Source: Taiwanofungus camphoratus (taxonomy: Eukaryota > Basidiomycota > Agaricomycetes > Polyporales > Taiwanofungaceae). From it: 64,000 bases of DNA. Made by a program: the position numbers and the translations under genes. Positions 9,802 through 19,628 of the stretch are shown in pieces. The notes under the pieces are model-generated. The model searched no databases. It saw nothing but the letters and a program-made list of their open reading frames with translations, and was not told the DNA's origin. The DNA lies in the NCBI GenBank assembly GCA_003999685.1, contig CP021220.1:2356001-2420000 (forward strand), written 5' to 3'. Numbering within the stretch: the first letter of the stretch is position 1; every line of letters starts with the position of its first letter.

Positions 9802-12800
9802 ATGCCCAAGGCACCGACAGTGTCTGTTACTCATGCCATTGGTCCAGTACCTTTCCACAACGCCCATGTCTTGCGAAGAAACCAAGTATGTTGCAAAGTC
9901 GTTTGCGCTCTGACATGGCTTGCCGAGTTTGCTGGCTTTCTAGGCGTGTCACCAGTGTCGGAGGCGAAAGCTGGTGAGACATATACTACTTGGCGTCCAC
10001 ACAGAGCCACTCATGCTTGTTCACAAAGAAATGGTTCGTACCCTCGGGCCTCGGCGGGTGACCGAAGGCCGAGGAATGTGTGCACTAAGAAGATATGAAT
10101 TCATGGCATTCTGACAGTGACGCAAAGAGGCCATGTTCAACATGTGTAAGATCACATACATATGCTGTTGCGCATGCCCCTGCAGGCACGGATTTGCCTC
10201 CCCACCCACAGTGCACTTTTGATGAAGGTGTGTCACCATATAGAGTCATGTCCATATTGAATTAGCACAGTCGTTTAACATATCTTACAGTTTCAGAGGC
10301 AGACGATGCAGAACAATATGAACATCCGAAGACCAGATTTGAAAGGCTGGAAAGCAGAATCAGCAAGTTTTCGCTCCATCTGGTCCTATTTTCACATTGT
10401 GAGACTCAGATCCGGCATCATTTACAGATGAACTCGAAGCGTTGTTGAGAGAGAAAGAGAAAGTATCGGTACAGAAACCCAGCGAAACGAACCTGGAAAT
10501 TCCATCTGGAAACCATAATGGACTCACCAACGGAGGCGGCATCGTGCCTTCGGCTCAGAGTGACTCTATACAGCTAGTTGACCCTTTTCATCTTGGGAGG
10601 GCCACAAATCCAGATGACAGCTTGGCACTTGCCCAGTTTCACATGGGGTCCGCGTTGGACAACCTTGCAGGTGTAGCCAGTCTCATCGGGACGTCTCCAG
10701 CATCTTCTCCTGTTTCCCATATCAGAACAGCATCAGCATCCCCGACCATAGTTAACGAGCCAGCCGGTCTCTCCTCCAGTTCAATGAACTTCGGCCATGG
10801 ACTCGATCTTCTTTACGTCTCCTGGCCTCGGAATCTGCCTAACCCCGGCTTTCTACGACATCTGTGGGTCCTTTGACGCACAGGCGCACATTAACTGACA
10901 CATACATTTCGTACAGTGTAGAAGCTTTCTTTTCCTTTCATCCGGATGCAACCCACCTTTTCCATCAAGCTACATTCATGTCAGCGCTTTCAATGCCACC
11001 TAATCATCCCAACTTTCCATCTACAGCTGTGCTACATGCTATCTGCGCTGTTGGGAGCATGTACACTGCCGCAGTACCTCAACCCCAAAATCCGATGTCG
11101 CCCGACTTTTCTCCATGTAAGCTTGGCTGAACTTCAGGCAACGCAGTAACCAAATTTTCTACAGATGATATTTATCCCGACAAGTACAAAGCACGAGAAG
11201 GCATTCTCGACTCCTTCTCGGATTTACAAGCAAAGTATGCGAAGGCTGCGCTGGAATCTTCCGTCGACATGGGAAGGGAACTTTTTCAGAATGTCCAAGG
11301 TGTAATTTCACTTCGTCCTCACGGTTGCGCAAGTATAGCTAATGTTTGTACTCACGGCAGCTCAGATTTTACTAGCCTGGTGGTATTGGTGCAACGCGAA
11401 GTAGTCCATACTTTCTCTTTGACTGACTAGATTATTGACTAGCTACTGCGTGTATTTTCAGATGGGCAGAGGTATGTCTGCACAACTTTTGTCATTCCGC
11501 TCTACTATTGAATAGATGTGCAGGCATTTTTGGCTTCGTCTCATGCTTTACGATACTGTTTGCCCTGCGGGTTGAACGTCTACCCGCCATTTCACACCCT
11601 GGCCGAGACACTGAGGCCACCGTCCTTACTACTTCCGCCTAAGAATGCTATAGAAGACGAGATGAGACGCAACGCATTCTGGATAGGTCTGCCCTGTGGC
11701 TTCTTCGTTCTTTCTGTTGCCGGAAACTGATGACCTTTCGCAGCTTACGCCATCGAGAGGACGCATGGCTCTGGAAACGGTTGGGCAATGGTGCTCGATG
11801 ACCAAGATGTATCCCAGTTACTTCCTATTCGCTATGATCAGTTCGAACGAGGCGTAAGAATGATCTTTGTTCACTCTATCGTACTGAATAGCGAATTTGT
11901 CATAGGTGCTTGTCCTTCCAAATGAGCGACAATGGTCGCACGATAAGGATGCTCTCTCAAGTCACCCTGACGGCCAAGTTGATCCCTTCATCCTGTATAT
12001 CAAATCCACAATGCTTCTCTCTCGTGTGAAGAATTTCAATTTGCGATTTCGTTCAAAGTACTATGCAGGAGACCCATCGATCGTCACGCAATATAATACT
12101 ACGAAAGGAGTAGATTGCTTGGACCCTGGCGATGCGCGACAAACGCCGGCTTTCATAGAGCTGGATGAGCTTGTGACCTCGTTCAAATCATCCTTCCCAC
12201 CACATCTCAGAAACCCGATTAAAGATAATGCGGTCAATCCGCATCTTTTTGCCGCTTGCACAGCTTCACATTTGTATGCAGCTGTACCTTCTGTACAAAT
12301 AATGTCCAACTGGCTAAACTATTGTTTAGCGTACAGATCCTTCTGCATGAGTCGCATGCAGTTGTTGGGAAGTCAACCTGTTCCTCGTCCTGCAAGATAC
12401 TAGATGCCGCCCGAGCCATACTGGATCTTCTGTATAACGTATGTGCTACGAGTTATGACTTATCGCTTTTGGGGTTATTTCCCATGGTACGCAAGTCCGA
12501 GAGTTTTGGCGTCCGGTACCGAATTGACGCGATCCATCTAGATATGTTGGTTCATGGCTGGAAGAGTATTAGTTCGCTTCTTGCGTGTTGCCATAGACGT
12601 CAACAGCGAGGAACTGTCAAGCACCTTACGCGTTGAAGTGGCCTTCATTCGGTGAGCCTAGTGAATTTAGCATTGGAGCAGGTACTTACCTCGGTCAACT
12701 GTACAATTGCAGTATGGTGATCTCAAAAGTGGGGGAACACATTCCTCTAGCACGTAAGTCCCTCTGATCCCAGTTGTGGATATCTGCTGACATTGTGATC

Positions 12801-12987
12801 AGATCGTTACGGTAAGATGTTGCATGATTTTACCATCCAGATGTGCGGAGAACAATTCGTCGATCCCCTACCGATGACTCTACCCCCGCGGTGCGACTTT
12901 TCAACTTCGTATGACGGAAACCTATATGATGCATCGCAATCGATCTTGAATTCGTCGCTGATACGGACTGGGCCACTGATATCTTGA
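9802..12987 (+). CDS. Zn2Cys6 fungal transcription factor
   Basis: DNA-binding regulator with an N-terminal zinc cluster, a short coiled coil and the fungal-specific transcription factor domain. Seventeen exons: 9802-9885, 9944-9973, 10029-10033, 10118-10227, 10291-10362, 10428-10863, 10917-11116, 11165-11299, 11361-11400, 11462-11471, 11524-11686, 11744-11853, 11906-12283, 12337-12486, 12542-12651, 12713-12753, 12803-12987; 752 aa. The cluster reads ACHQCRRRKLKC, then PCSTC, and a sixth Cys 24 residues on in PHPQCTFDE. Exon 3 is only 5 nt, completing Lys-Cys of the cluster. The intron after 10362 starts GC (GCAAGT) and is placed because it joins ERLESRI to NELEALLREK. HLVEAFFSFHPDATHLF starts the middle homology region. 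The donor after 12283 could instead lie nine bases later. Target genes are unknown. Confidence 0.88.
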
Positions 12988-13229
12988 GACGTGCGGATTT
13001 TGAGGTTTTACCCCTAACAATGGTTTTATACCATGATTATGTATTGCCAGTATTTATCGAGACAGACGTGTAGTATGTAGTCACGAGATCGGTTCTTATA
13101 CCGTTCGCTGTAAAAGGGTTTTGGTCTTGGTCGCTTAAGAATTCTAAGACCGCTGTCCACTGTGTTATCACAAACATTAATTCAAAGCGCAAGGGAAGTA
13201 AGACTAAGAGACAGTTTGGCCAACGATTG

Positions 13230-14199
13230 ATGGGTGGGAACCAATCAGTTCCGAAGATAACTGTGCAAGACCGCGCGATCCTCGAGTGAGTAATATTCTG
13301 CAAAGGTACCACTCAACGAGGACTCTGACTACCGCCTAGCCTGAAGTTACAAAGAGATAAAGTTAGGCAATATCAGAAGAAGGTTAGTAGTTATTTTCGC
13401 TAAAAGGCACTAGAATATCTAGTTCAATATGCTAACGAACAGGAAGATTCAAGCTGTCCTTGAACGCGAACATGAGATAGCCAAGCAGCAGTTAGCGGCA
13501 GGCAATAAAGACCGCGCAGTGTTTGCGCTGCGCAAACGCAAGTATCAAGAAGGCCTTTTGCTAAAGACCGACGGGCAATTGGAGAACCTAGAGAAGCTGG
13601 TACGTCTGAATATTATACAGCTGCATAACTATTTCTCACGTCTTCCAACGCTGTAAAGGTCTCTACAATAGAATTCTCCCTCATCGAGGCCTCCGTCCTT
13701 CATGGGTTGCAGCAGGGAAACGAAGTCTTGAAGAAGATACACGAGGAAATGAACATTGAAAGCGTGGAGAAGCTGTTAGAGGAAACTCAGGAAGCGAGAG
13801 AGTATCAAAGGGTGCGATTTTGACACTATTTCGGCGTAGTCAACGCCCGGCTTATCTCCATCATACCAAGGAAATTGACATGATGCTGGCAAGTACTCTG
13901 ACCGTTGAAGATGAAGAAGCAGTACAGGCCGAGTTAAAGGCCCTTCAAAGAGAGGTAGTACGTCGAAAGGTTTTCTCCTGTTTCTCCAAAGATCACATGC
14001 AAATAACTATCATGTACACAGGTGGCACCAGAAGAACCAGCACAGCACGTCGAACTTCCATCGGCACCTACAAACGAGCCCAGCACTGCAGCACCAGAAC
14101 GTAGGTTCTCTGTCTCTGCCTTTAGATTCAATGATACAAGATTCACCTTCAGAAGCATCTACAATTGAAGAACGAGGCCGCATACCCGTCGCTGCATAA
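13230..14199 (+). CDS. VPS20: ESCRT-III subunit Vps20 (CHMP6)
   Basis: Charged multivesicular body protein that links ESCRT-II to Snf7 polymerisation on endosomes. Seven exons: 13230-13285, 13340-13382, 13447-13599, 13659-13811, 13871-13954, 14022-14100, 14153-14199; 204 aa, the usual family length. It opens MGGN, so Gly2 is a candidate myristoylation site as in CHMP6. Helices alpha1-2 are basic and coiled (QRDKVRQYQKKIQAVLEREH, KDRAVFALRKRKYQEGLLL), followed by QQGNEVLKKIHEEMNIESVE and an acidic tail. The last exon was chosen so the tail ends EERGRIPVAA; reading through the donor at 14101 would instead give a Phe/Arg-rich end. It converges with the U-box cyclophilin, stops 131 bp apart. Confidence 0.93.
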
Positions 14200-14330
14200 T
14201 ATCCAGGACAGATCACAGTTGTCTACAGGATTTTCACTTCACAAAATTTGCATATTTAATCTATCTACGTATTACATGTGTACTATAACTAACATGTCTG
14301 AGTGCAACTCAGCAGCGGATGAAAATTAGA

Positions 14331-16428
14331 TCACCATCCCTCGAAGTTGCCAAACCCAATCTTCCTCTTCTTCTTACTGTCTTCTGCCAAACCAATATTA
14401 AGCTCTGATCTGTTAGAGTCATCCGGGGCTGGCCTCTTTGCGTTGAAGTTGAGGTATTTACCGACACCATCCACCACGCCGCGGCCAAGATTGCCAGTCT
14501 CCAAGCCCACCTTGACGCCAAACCAATTGATGTTATCGCTGTTCCTGGTCTCAGTAGCCTTGCGTGTACGCGCCGTTTCTTCAGCTTCCGCTTTTCGCGC
14601 CAACTTCTTCTGCTGACGGCTCTTATATTCTTCAAACGGATCCTGATAGCTGAGGAACACAAGACAGCAGTTTAGTAGGAGAAGATCACTACTATACCGC
14701 ACGTACATGATGATTTCTGTGATCCGGACAGGTTTCGAAGGCCGCTCGGTCCCTGGCTTGACGGGCAAAGCCTCTAAAGCGTCGAGAATGTCTTCTCCCC
14801 CTACCAATTTCCCAAAGACCGTATGTTTCTTGTCTAAATGGGGTGTCTCTTGGAATGTGACGTAGAATTGTGAACTTAAAAACAATGATCAGACAACTCC
14901 AAATTGAGAACTTAGGTTTACGTACCCGTTTGTACCTGGCCCTTTATTTGCCATTGCTACGACGCCGCGGGAGTCATGTTTGGCAGCATTCCGCATATCG
15001 TGCTCGTCTCTGAATGGTGTGCCCCAATATGACTCCCCACCTGCACCGGTGCCAGTGGGATCACCAGTTTGGACCTGATAACGGGCATTGGAAACTGGGA
15101 CAGGTGATAGAGAGTGAAAGCGTACCATAAATCCAGGTACTAAACGATGAAATAGGCAGTTATTGTATTTCCCTGCTCTTGCTAGTTGCAGGAAATTATA
15201 ACATGTCTTTGGAGCCTGAGAAGCGTGTCAGGGAAAGCTCAGTACGCTCCGCCCGACGTGCTATGCTCAAGTAAAAGTACCTTTTCGCAGAACAGTTCTA
15301 AATTCAGACTGCCACCTCCAAGACTTGTTACAACGCGCACATAAGCGCGGCGTTTACCCAGATCCTTCTCCTTTCCCTTTCCCTTCGGAGGATTCGCGAA
15401 GTCATCGAACATCAGCTCTTCCTATGCAGTTACATGAGAGTGTTGGAATAGGAGAGAAAACGGATAACGTAGACGTACTTCATCCCAGACCAATTGAGAA
15501 GATGATGTCTGAGGATCAACTGAAGTCGACGTCAATGATGCGCCCGGAAGTCCCGTCGAATAAGGTGATATATTCCCTAGAAGACAAAAGGAGTGTGAAT
15601 ACAGTACCTAAATAAGTGTTTCAGAGCTTACATGGCACATGGCCCTTACTCTTGGTCACGCCTGGTCCGGAAGTACTGGCACTCGCTTTCGTGACAGTTG
15701 TCTTAGCCTTCTCTAATTGAGTAGCTTTGACAACCTTTGTTGAGACCGATGCAGGAGGTAGCCCATGAGGATTTTGTAAGGTTATCACATCCTCCCTTTG
15801 ATAGGCAGACCGGTTACGACTGTCACATCAGCGGAGCGAAGACGACATACTTCTTGAACTTCACATCGGCAACTAAATCACGTCCACCCTTGATACTATC
15901 CGCAAGGAACACATTCCCGGTAGTTACAATTGCGACAATATGCGAGTGCTCACTGAACGGCTTAAACGAGATGGGATCGTGTATCTCTCCGGATGGCTTG
16001 CGCGAATAGTGTAAAGTTACTAAATCAGCAGGTGTCAAAGGCTCCTTTGTGATTGGATTGGTGTTATCGTGCTGCCTTAAAGTCAGAAATTGTCATCAAA
16101 AAATTATGGACTTCATGTCAGAAGGGGACGCACTTCAGCCACGGAATGATGTTGACTAAGTCAAATACAAACCCAGTACCATCGGCGTTTCGAGCGCATA
16201 CTGGGTGTGTGAACGGTTGAAATGAAAGTGCACAACAGTCAAACGGCGTCCTAGCGCCAGGAGGAGGGGGATCTTGTTTTCTATGTGAAGAATTGAATAA
16301 CAAATTTGAGGCTAAGGTAAGAGAATTGCTCACACTTTGTAGCCAGCTGAAGAAGCCGTATGCTGGCCAAACATCCCAGCGTGCTCAGCATGGGTGACAT
16401 AGAGTTTGTCCGAGTTACCATGCCCCAT
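14331..16428 (-). CDS. CYP8: U-box cyclophilin, PPIL2/Cyp8 family
   Basis: Nuclear, spliceosome-associated protein joining an N-terminal U-box (putative E3 ubiquitin ligase) to a C-terminal cyclophilin fold. Ten exons: 16334-16428, 16134-16280, 15851-16075, 15632-15795, 15479-15576, 15281-15421, 15126-15215, 14926-15074, 14707-14874, 14331-14649; 531 aa. It starts [17 protein letters not shown], the family hallmark. The U-box half shows [14 protein letters not shown] and [15 protein letters not shown], then [14 protein letters not shown]. Next come the [17 protein letters not shown] linker and the cyclophilin domain with [50 protein letters not shown] and [11 protein letters not shown]. The C-terminal tail is basic and ends in [14 protein letters not shown]. 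Prolyl isomerase activity of this subgroup is often weak; not judged here. Confidence 0.94.
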
Positions 16429-16705
16429 TTCTGTGAACGTACCGGCAGTAGATGGCTCTGAAGACGAGTGGGTCGCGGTCGATTGGGTAGTTTCACTAGA
16501 AGAGTCACGTGACAGAAGGCCTACCGTATTGCCAGAATACATTGAGTAGCCTCACATTGCACGCCTCTTCCTGCTTCTTGCATACTATAATCAGTTCACA
16601 AAGGTATGTGTACAAGAACTTCTACTCGTGCATTTTTTCGTCACACTCATACTACTGCCTAAACTATCTTAATAATAGGATCCTGGACGACTGCACTGAA
16701 ACCGC

Positions 16706-18997
16706 ATGCTTCGAAATGTCTGTCGCATAGTCGCTCCGCACACATTAATCAACCCCCTTGCTCCCGTTCTTGTATTTACGAGGGATGCAAGCCAAAGGAC
16801 CTCCTCAGGACGTGTCAAGTCGGGATCATCCCTTAGCGCCGAACACGTCTACGCTGTGCCTTCAGGACAGTCTACAACTTCCACGGTTCTCTCGATAGAT
16901 CCCGCGAAGCTGCTGCACAAGCTTGATCAGCAACTACAGGCGTTCCACGGTCAAGCAGCTGATGGGCTCTCCAACTCTCAAGCAGAAATCTTCAACAGAA
17001 CTATCCCGGAGTTACATTCGGCCGCACAAGACGCGGACCTCAATAAAGCTTGGTCTCTTTGGACCACCTTAAAGAAGAGAGATCTTCTCCGCTTCTTTGG
17101 GCCGTCGCATTACGGGGGTTATTCCAGATTTGTCACTGTAGTCTGCGATGGCAAACCCACGGACCATGTCTGGAGCCCATCTGAAGTCAGGGCATTGGAA
17201 GAGATGGCTCTGGTCACGGCTGCAGGAGGTGCCACAGATGGGTTAAAAGCCTACATGCTCTTACACATCAGGCGGAACGATGCCGATATGGTGCTACACC
17301 TGTATCAACGTTACCGGACGCTCTTGGATGACAAACAAGTTTGGAAGGATATCGAGGAAGTGAGGGATGCTCATGACGGCGATGGATCTGACCAAGAACC
17401 CGGAGCACGATCCCCTGCATTTTCCCTCGTCCGTGCGGAGATCTTGCTCGCTGCGATCGCCGCTCACACCATAAGAAACGCCTTCGCGGATGCCTTACAT
17501 CTGGTTTCCCAGACTTCTGTTCGGTTTTCTGGTGGTATTCTCCTAGAGTTCTTGACGCATCTGGATTACGATCAGGCACTACGCCAGAAAGTTAGAGATT
17601 ACGTACGACGTCTCGAGGTTGCGAGCTTGCTTTCTCGCCCGTCTTCTTTCTCGAAACAACTTTCGAATCTCTCGAAGAGCCGCGCAGATTCAGCTCTCCA
17701 CAAGCTGTATGGGACTATCATGGAAGGGCTTTCTGAGCCTAACGCGTGGTTGACTGCTCAAGCTTCTGCGGCATGTACGAGTAAACAAGTGCTGGTGCCT
17801 GAGTTCGGGTGGGCCATGTTCATCACTGGCTTTCTGCATTGCAGAAGGATGGACCTCGCGGAGAAAGTTTGGGATGATGTGCTTAGGCTCCGTATTCGTC
17901 CCAATATGGCCATGTGGACTGCTCTCATCGATGGTTATGCTGAATTGAAGGCGGTAAATGAGGCAGTCAATACATGGAATGTCATGCTTGCTCAAGGCTA
18001 CAGACCTGACGCCTTGACACATCGCGCCCTGATATACGCGCTCTACCACGCAGGCCAACCGAATGAAGCTTTCCGCAGGTTTCAGGATTTCCGAAAAGAG
18101 CTTCCGAAAATGACACCTCGGCCTCACGATGCAGTTATTCTAGTCGTGTACAACACCGTGCTCCACGGTCTTCTTTTCCACTTCCAAGAGGTGGAAGCCC
18201 GAGCCTTGCTCGAAGACATGCAGACCAAAGGACCAAAACCTGATATCGTAACTTTCAATACATTTCTCCGCTTCTACGGAAGAACGGGCCAACTGAAGTC
18301 GATGGCAGGTATTCTGCAGATGATCGAGCCTGCTGGACTGGTTGGAGATGTTTTCACCTTCTCGATCATCCTTTCGGCGCTGCTAAAGGTACGGGAAGAC
18401 GCACCACAGATCATGTTCAATTTGATGGAGAAGCAAGGAGTCAAGCCAAACGCTGCCACATTGACTGCAATCATTGACCACCAGATGAGAGCTCAAACGG
18501 AGGCCAACTTCAGAACTGCTTTGGAGCTTCTTGCAAAAATGGAGCAGAACCAGGTAGCGGACGCACAACCGAACGAAGTCACCTATACAAGTATATTGGC
18601 GGGCATCCACCGTGGAAATTGGCTCAGCCGCAAGGTCGTGGAGGAATACAGACAACTTCTTTGGGAAAGAATGCTGGCTCGCAATATAACACCTCACAGA
18701 GTTATGTTCAACATCCTCATTAAGTCGTGTCTAGAGAATCCAGAGCGTGAAGGTGTTCAAGATGCATTACATTACTACCGGGAGATGGTGAAGCGCAAAA
18801 TACTTGTCGCTAACGATACATGGTATATCATTCTGCACGCGTTGGTGTCTCGGAAGGAGTGGGCTCTAGCGAATGAGCTTGTAGAGGATATCAGGAGAAG
18901 CGGTTTCATGCCTGCGGGCGCCCTTTCAGATTTGATACGAAGAATTAGGAAACGGACAACCGAGAGAATAAAAGCTGGACCCGCTAGTTACATTTAA
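16706..18997 (+). CDS. Mitochondrial pentatricopeptide repeat protein
   Basis: Single-exon gene of 763 codons, unusual beside its intron-rich neighbours. PPR proteins bind organellar RNA to control processing, stability or translation. The first 30 residues (MLRNVCRIVAPHTLINP..) lack acidic residues and look like a matrix presequence. From about residue 365 onward there are tandem 35-residue helical hairpins such as MWTALIDGYAELKAVNEAVN, YNTVLHGLLFHFQEVEARAL, TFNTFLRFYGRTGQLKSM, TFSIILSALLKVRED and TYTSILAGIHRGN, at roughly 35- to 36-residue spacing. The N-terminal half is helical and less clearly repeated. The RNA target cannot be inferred. The stop lies 30 bp from the stop of the convergent Mim2-like gene. 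Confidence 0.9.
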   Translation: MLRNVCRIVAPHTLINPLAPVLVFTRDASQRTSSGRVKSGSSLSAEHVYAVPSGQSTTSTVLSIDPAKLLHKLDQQLQAFHGQAADGLSNSQAEIFNRTIPELHSAAQDADLNKAWSLWTTLKKRDLLRFFGPSHYGGYSRFVTVVCDGKPTDHVWSPSEVRALEEMALVTAAGGATDGLKAYMLLHIRRNDADMVLHLYQRYRTLLDDKQVWKDIEEVRDAHDGDGSDQEPGARSPAFSLVRAEILLAAIAAHTIRNAFADALHLVSQTSVRFSGGILLEFLTHLDYDQALRQKVRDYVRRLEVASLLSRPSSFSKQLSNLSKSRADSALHKLYGTIMEGLSEPNAWLTAQASAACTSKQVLVPEFGWAMFITGFLHCRRMDLAEKVWDDVLRLRIRPNMAMWTALIDGYAELKAVNEAVNTWNVMLAQGYRPDALTHRALIYALYHAGQPNEAFRRFQDFRKELPKMTPRPHDAVILVVYNTVLHGLLFHFQEVEARALLEDMQTKGPKPDIVTFNTFLRFYGRTGQLKSMAGILQMIEPAGLVGDVFTFSIILSALLKVREDAPQIMFNLMEKQGVKPNAATLTAIIDHQMRAQTEANFRTALELLAKMEQNQVADAQPNEVTYTSILAGIHRGNWLSRKVVEEYRQLLWERMLARNITPHRVMFNILIKSCLENPEREGVQDALHYYREMVKRKILVANDTWYIILHALVSRKEWALANELVEDIRRSGFMPAGALSDLIRRIRKRTTERIKAGPASYI

Positions 18998-19027
18998 TCC
19001 ATGGCTCGTATTGTGGTCACAGGTTCT

Positions 19028-19354
19028 TCAAGCTGAGGTAGGTGTCAGACCCTTCTCATCGAGGAAGAATGACATCCCAAGGCCGAGTCGTACGTAACGA
19101 GCGTATGCTGCCAAAAATACGCGAGGCATAATGACACTGTAAAGCCTCGAGCAGAACAATAACATACCCCAGTAGCTCCACTTTCTGCCTAGCCACTTCC
19201 CGAGATATGGCAGAAGCACGATGGAAAACAATTGCTGTAATTGCTCCAAGCTCTCCTTCCACTCTTGTTCCGCGATACGGTCTTCTTCGTCCGAATCATA
19301 GGAGTCTTGAGATGATATCGATACGCTGTCAAGAGAGGCAATGGACTCTGGCAT
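19028..19354 (-). CDS. Mim2-like mitochondrial outer-membrane import protein
   Basis: Two exons, 19168-19354 and 19028-19107, encode 88 aa. The ATG at 19354 is the first in frame. The N-terminus is acidic and Ser-rich (SYDSDEEDRIAEQEW), followed by ESLEQLQQLFSIVLLPYLGK, a single hydrophobic helix near residues 40-52, then a basic aromatic stretch (WLGRKWSYW|AYARYVRLGL) across the intron. This layout of acidic head, one helix and positive flank matches yeast Mim2, a MIM-complex subunit that inserts outer-membrane proteins and is also about 87 aa. Assignment rests on length, topology and the WxxSxEQL/LLPxLGK pattern, so it is tentative. It converges on the PPR gene. Confidence 0.58.
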   Translation of the reverse strand: MPESIASLDSVSISSQDSYDSDEEDRIAEQEWKESLEQLQQLFSIVLLPYLGKWLGRKWSYWGMLLFCSRLYSVIMPRVFLAAYARYVRLGLGMSFFLDEKGLTPTSA

Positions 19355-19628
19355 GGCAGAGAGCGGTCCCAACAAGAAATACTAACTAGAGAGAGAGTGG
19401 AAGATAGCCGTAATATGTGCTGAGTAGAGCGGCCAGCTGCCGCGTGCGTGATCACCCACGGCCGGGTCACGTAACTCCTTCAGACACGCGACTGTTGCAC
19501 GACCGGGTCGTTTACATACTTACAGCACCATTCATTACCTGCGGGGCCGATATACATATCCCTCGTTTAACTTGTTACGACCTTTCGCTACTGGCTTTTT
19601 ACCTCTGTCCGTGTATACCAGATGCAGC

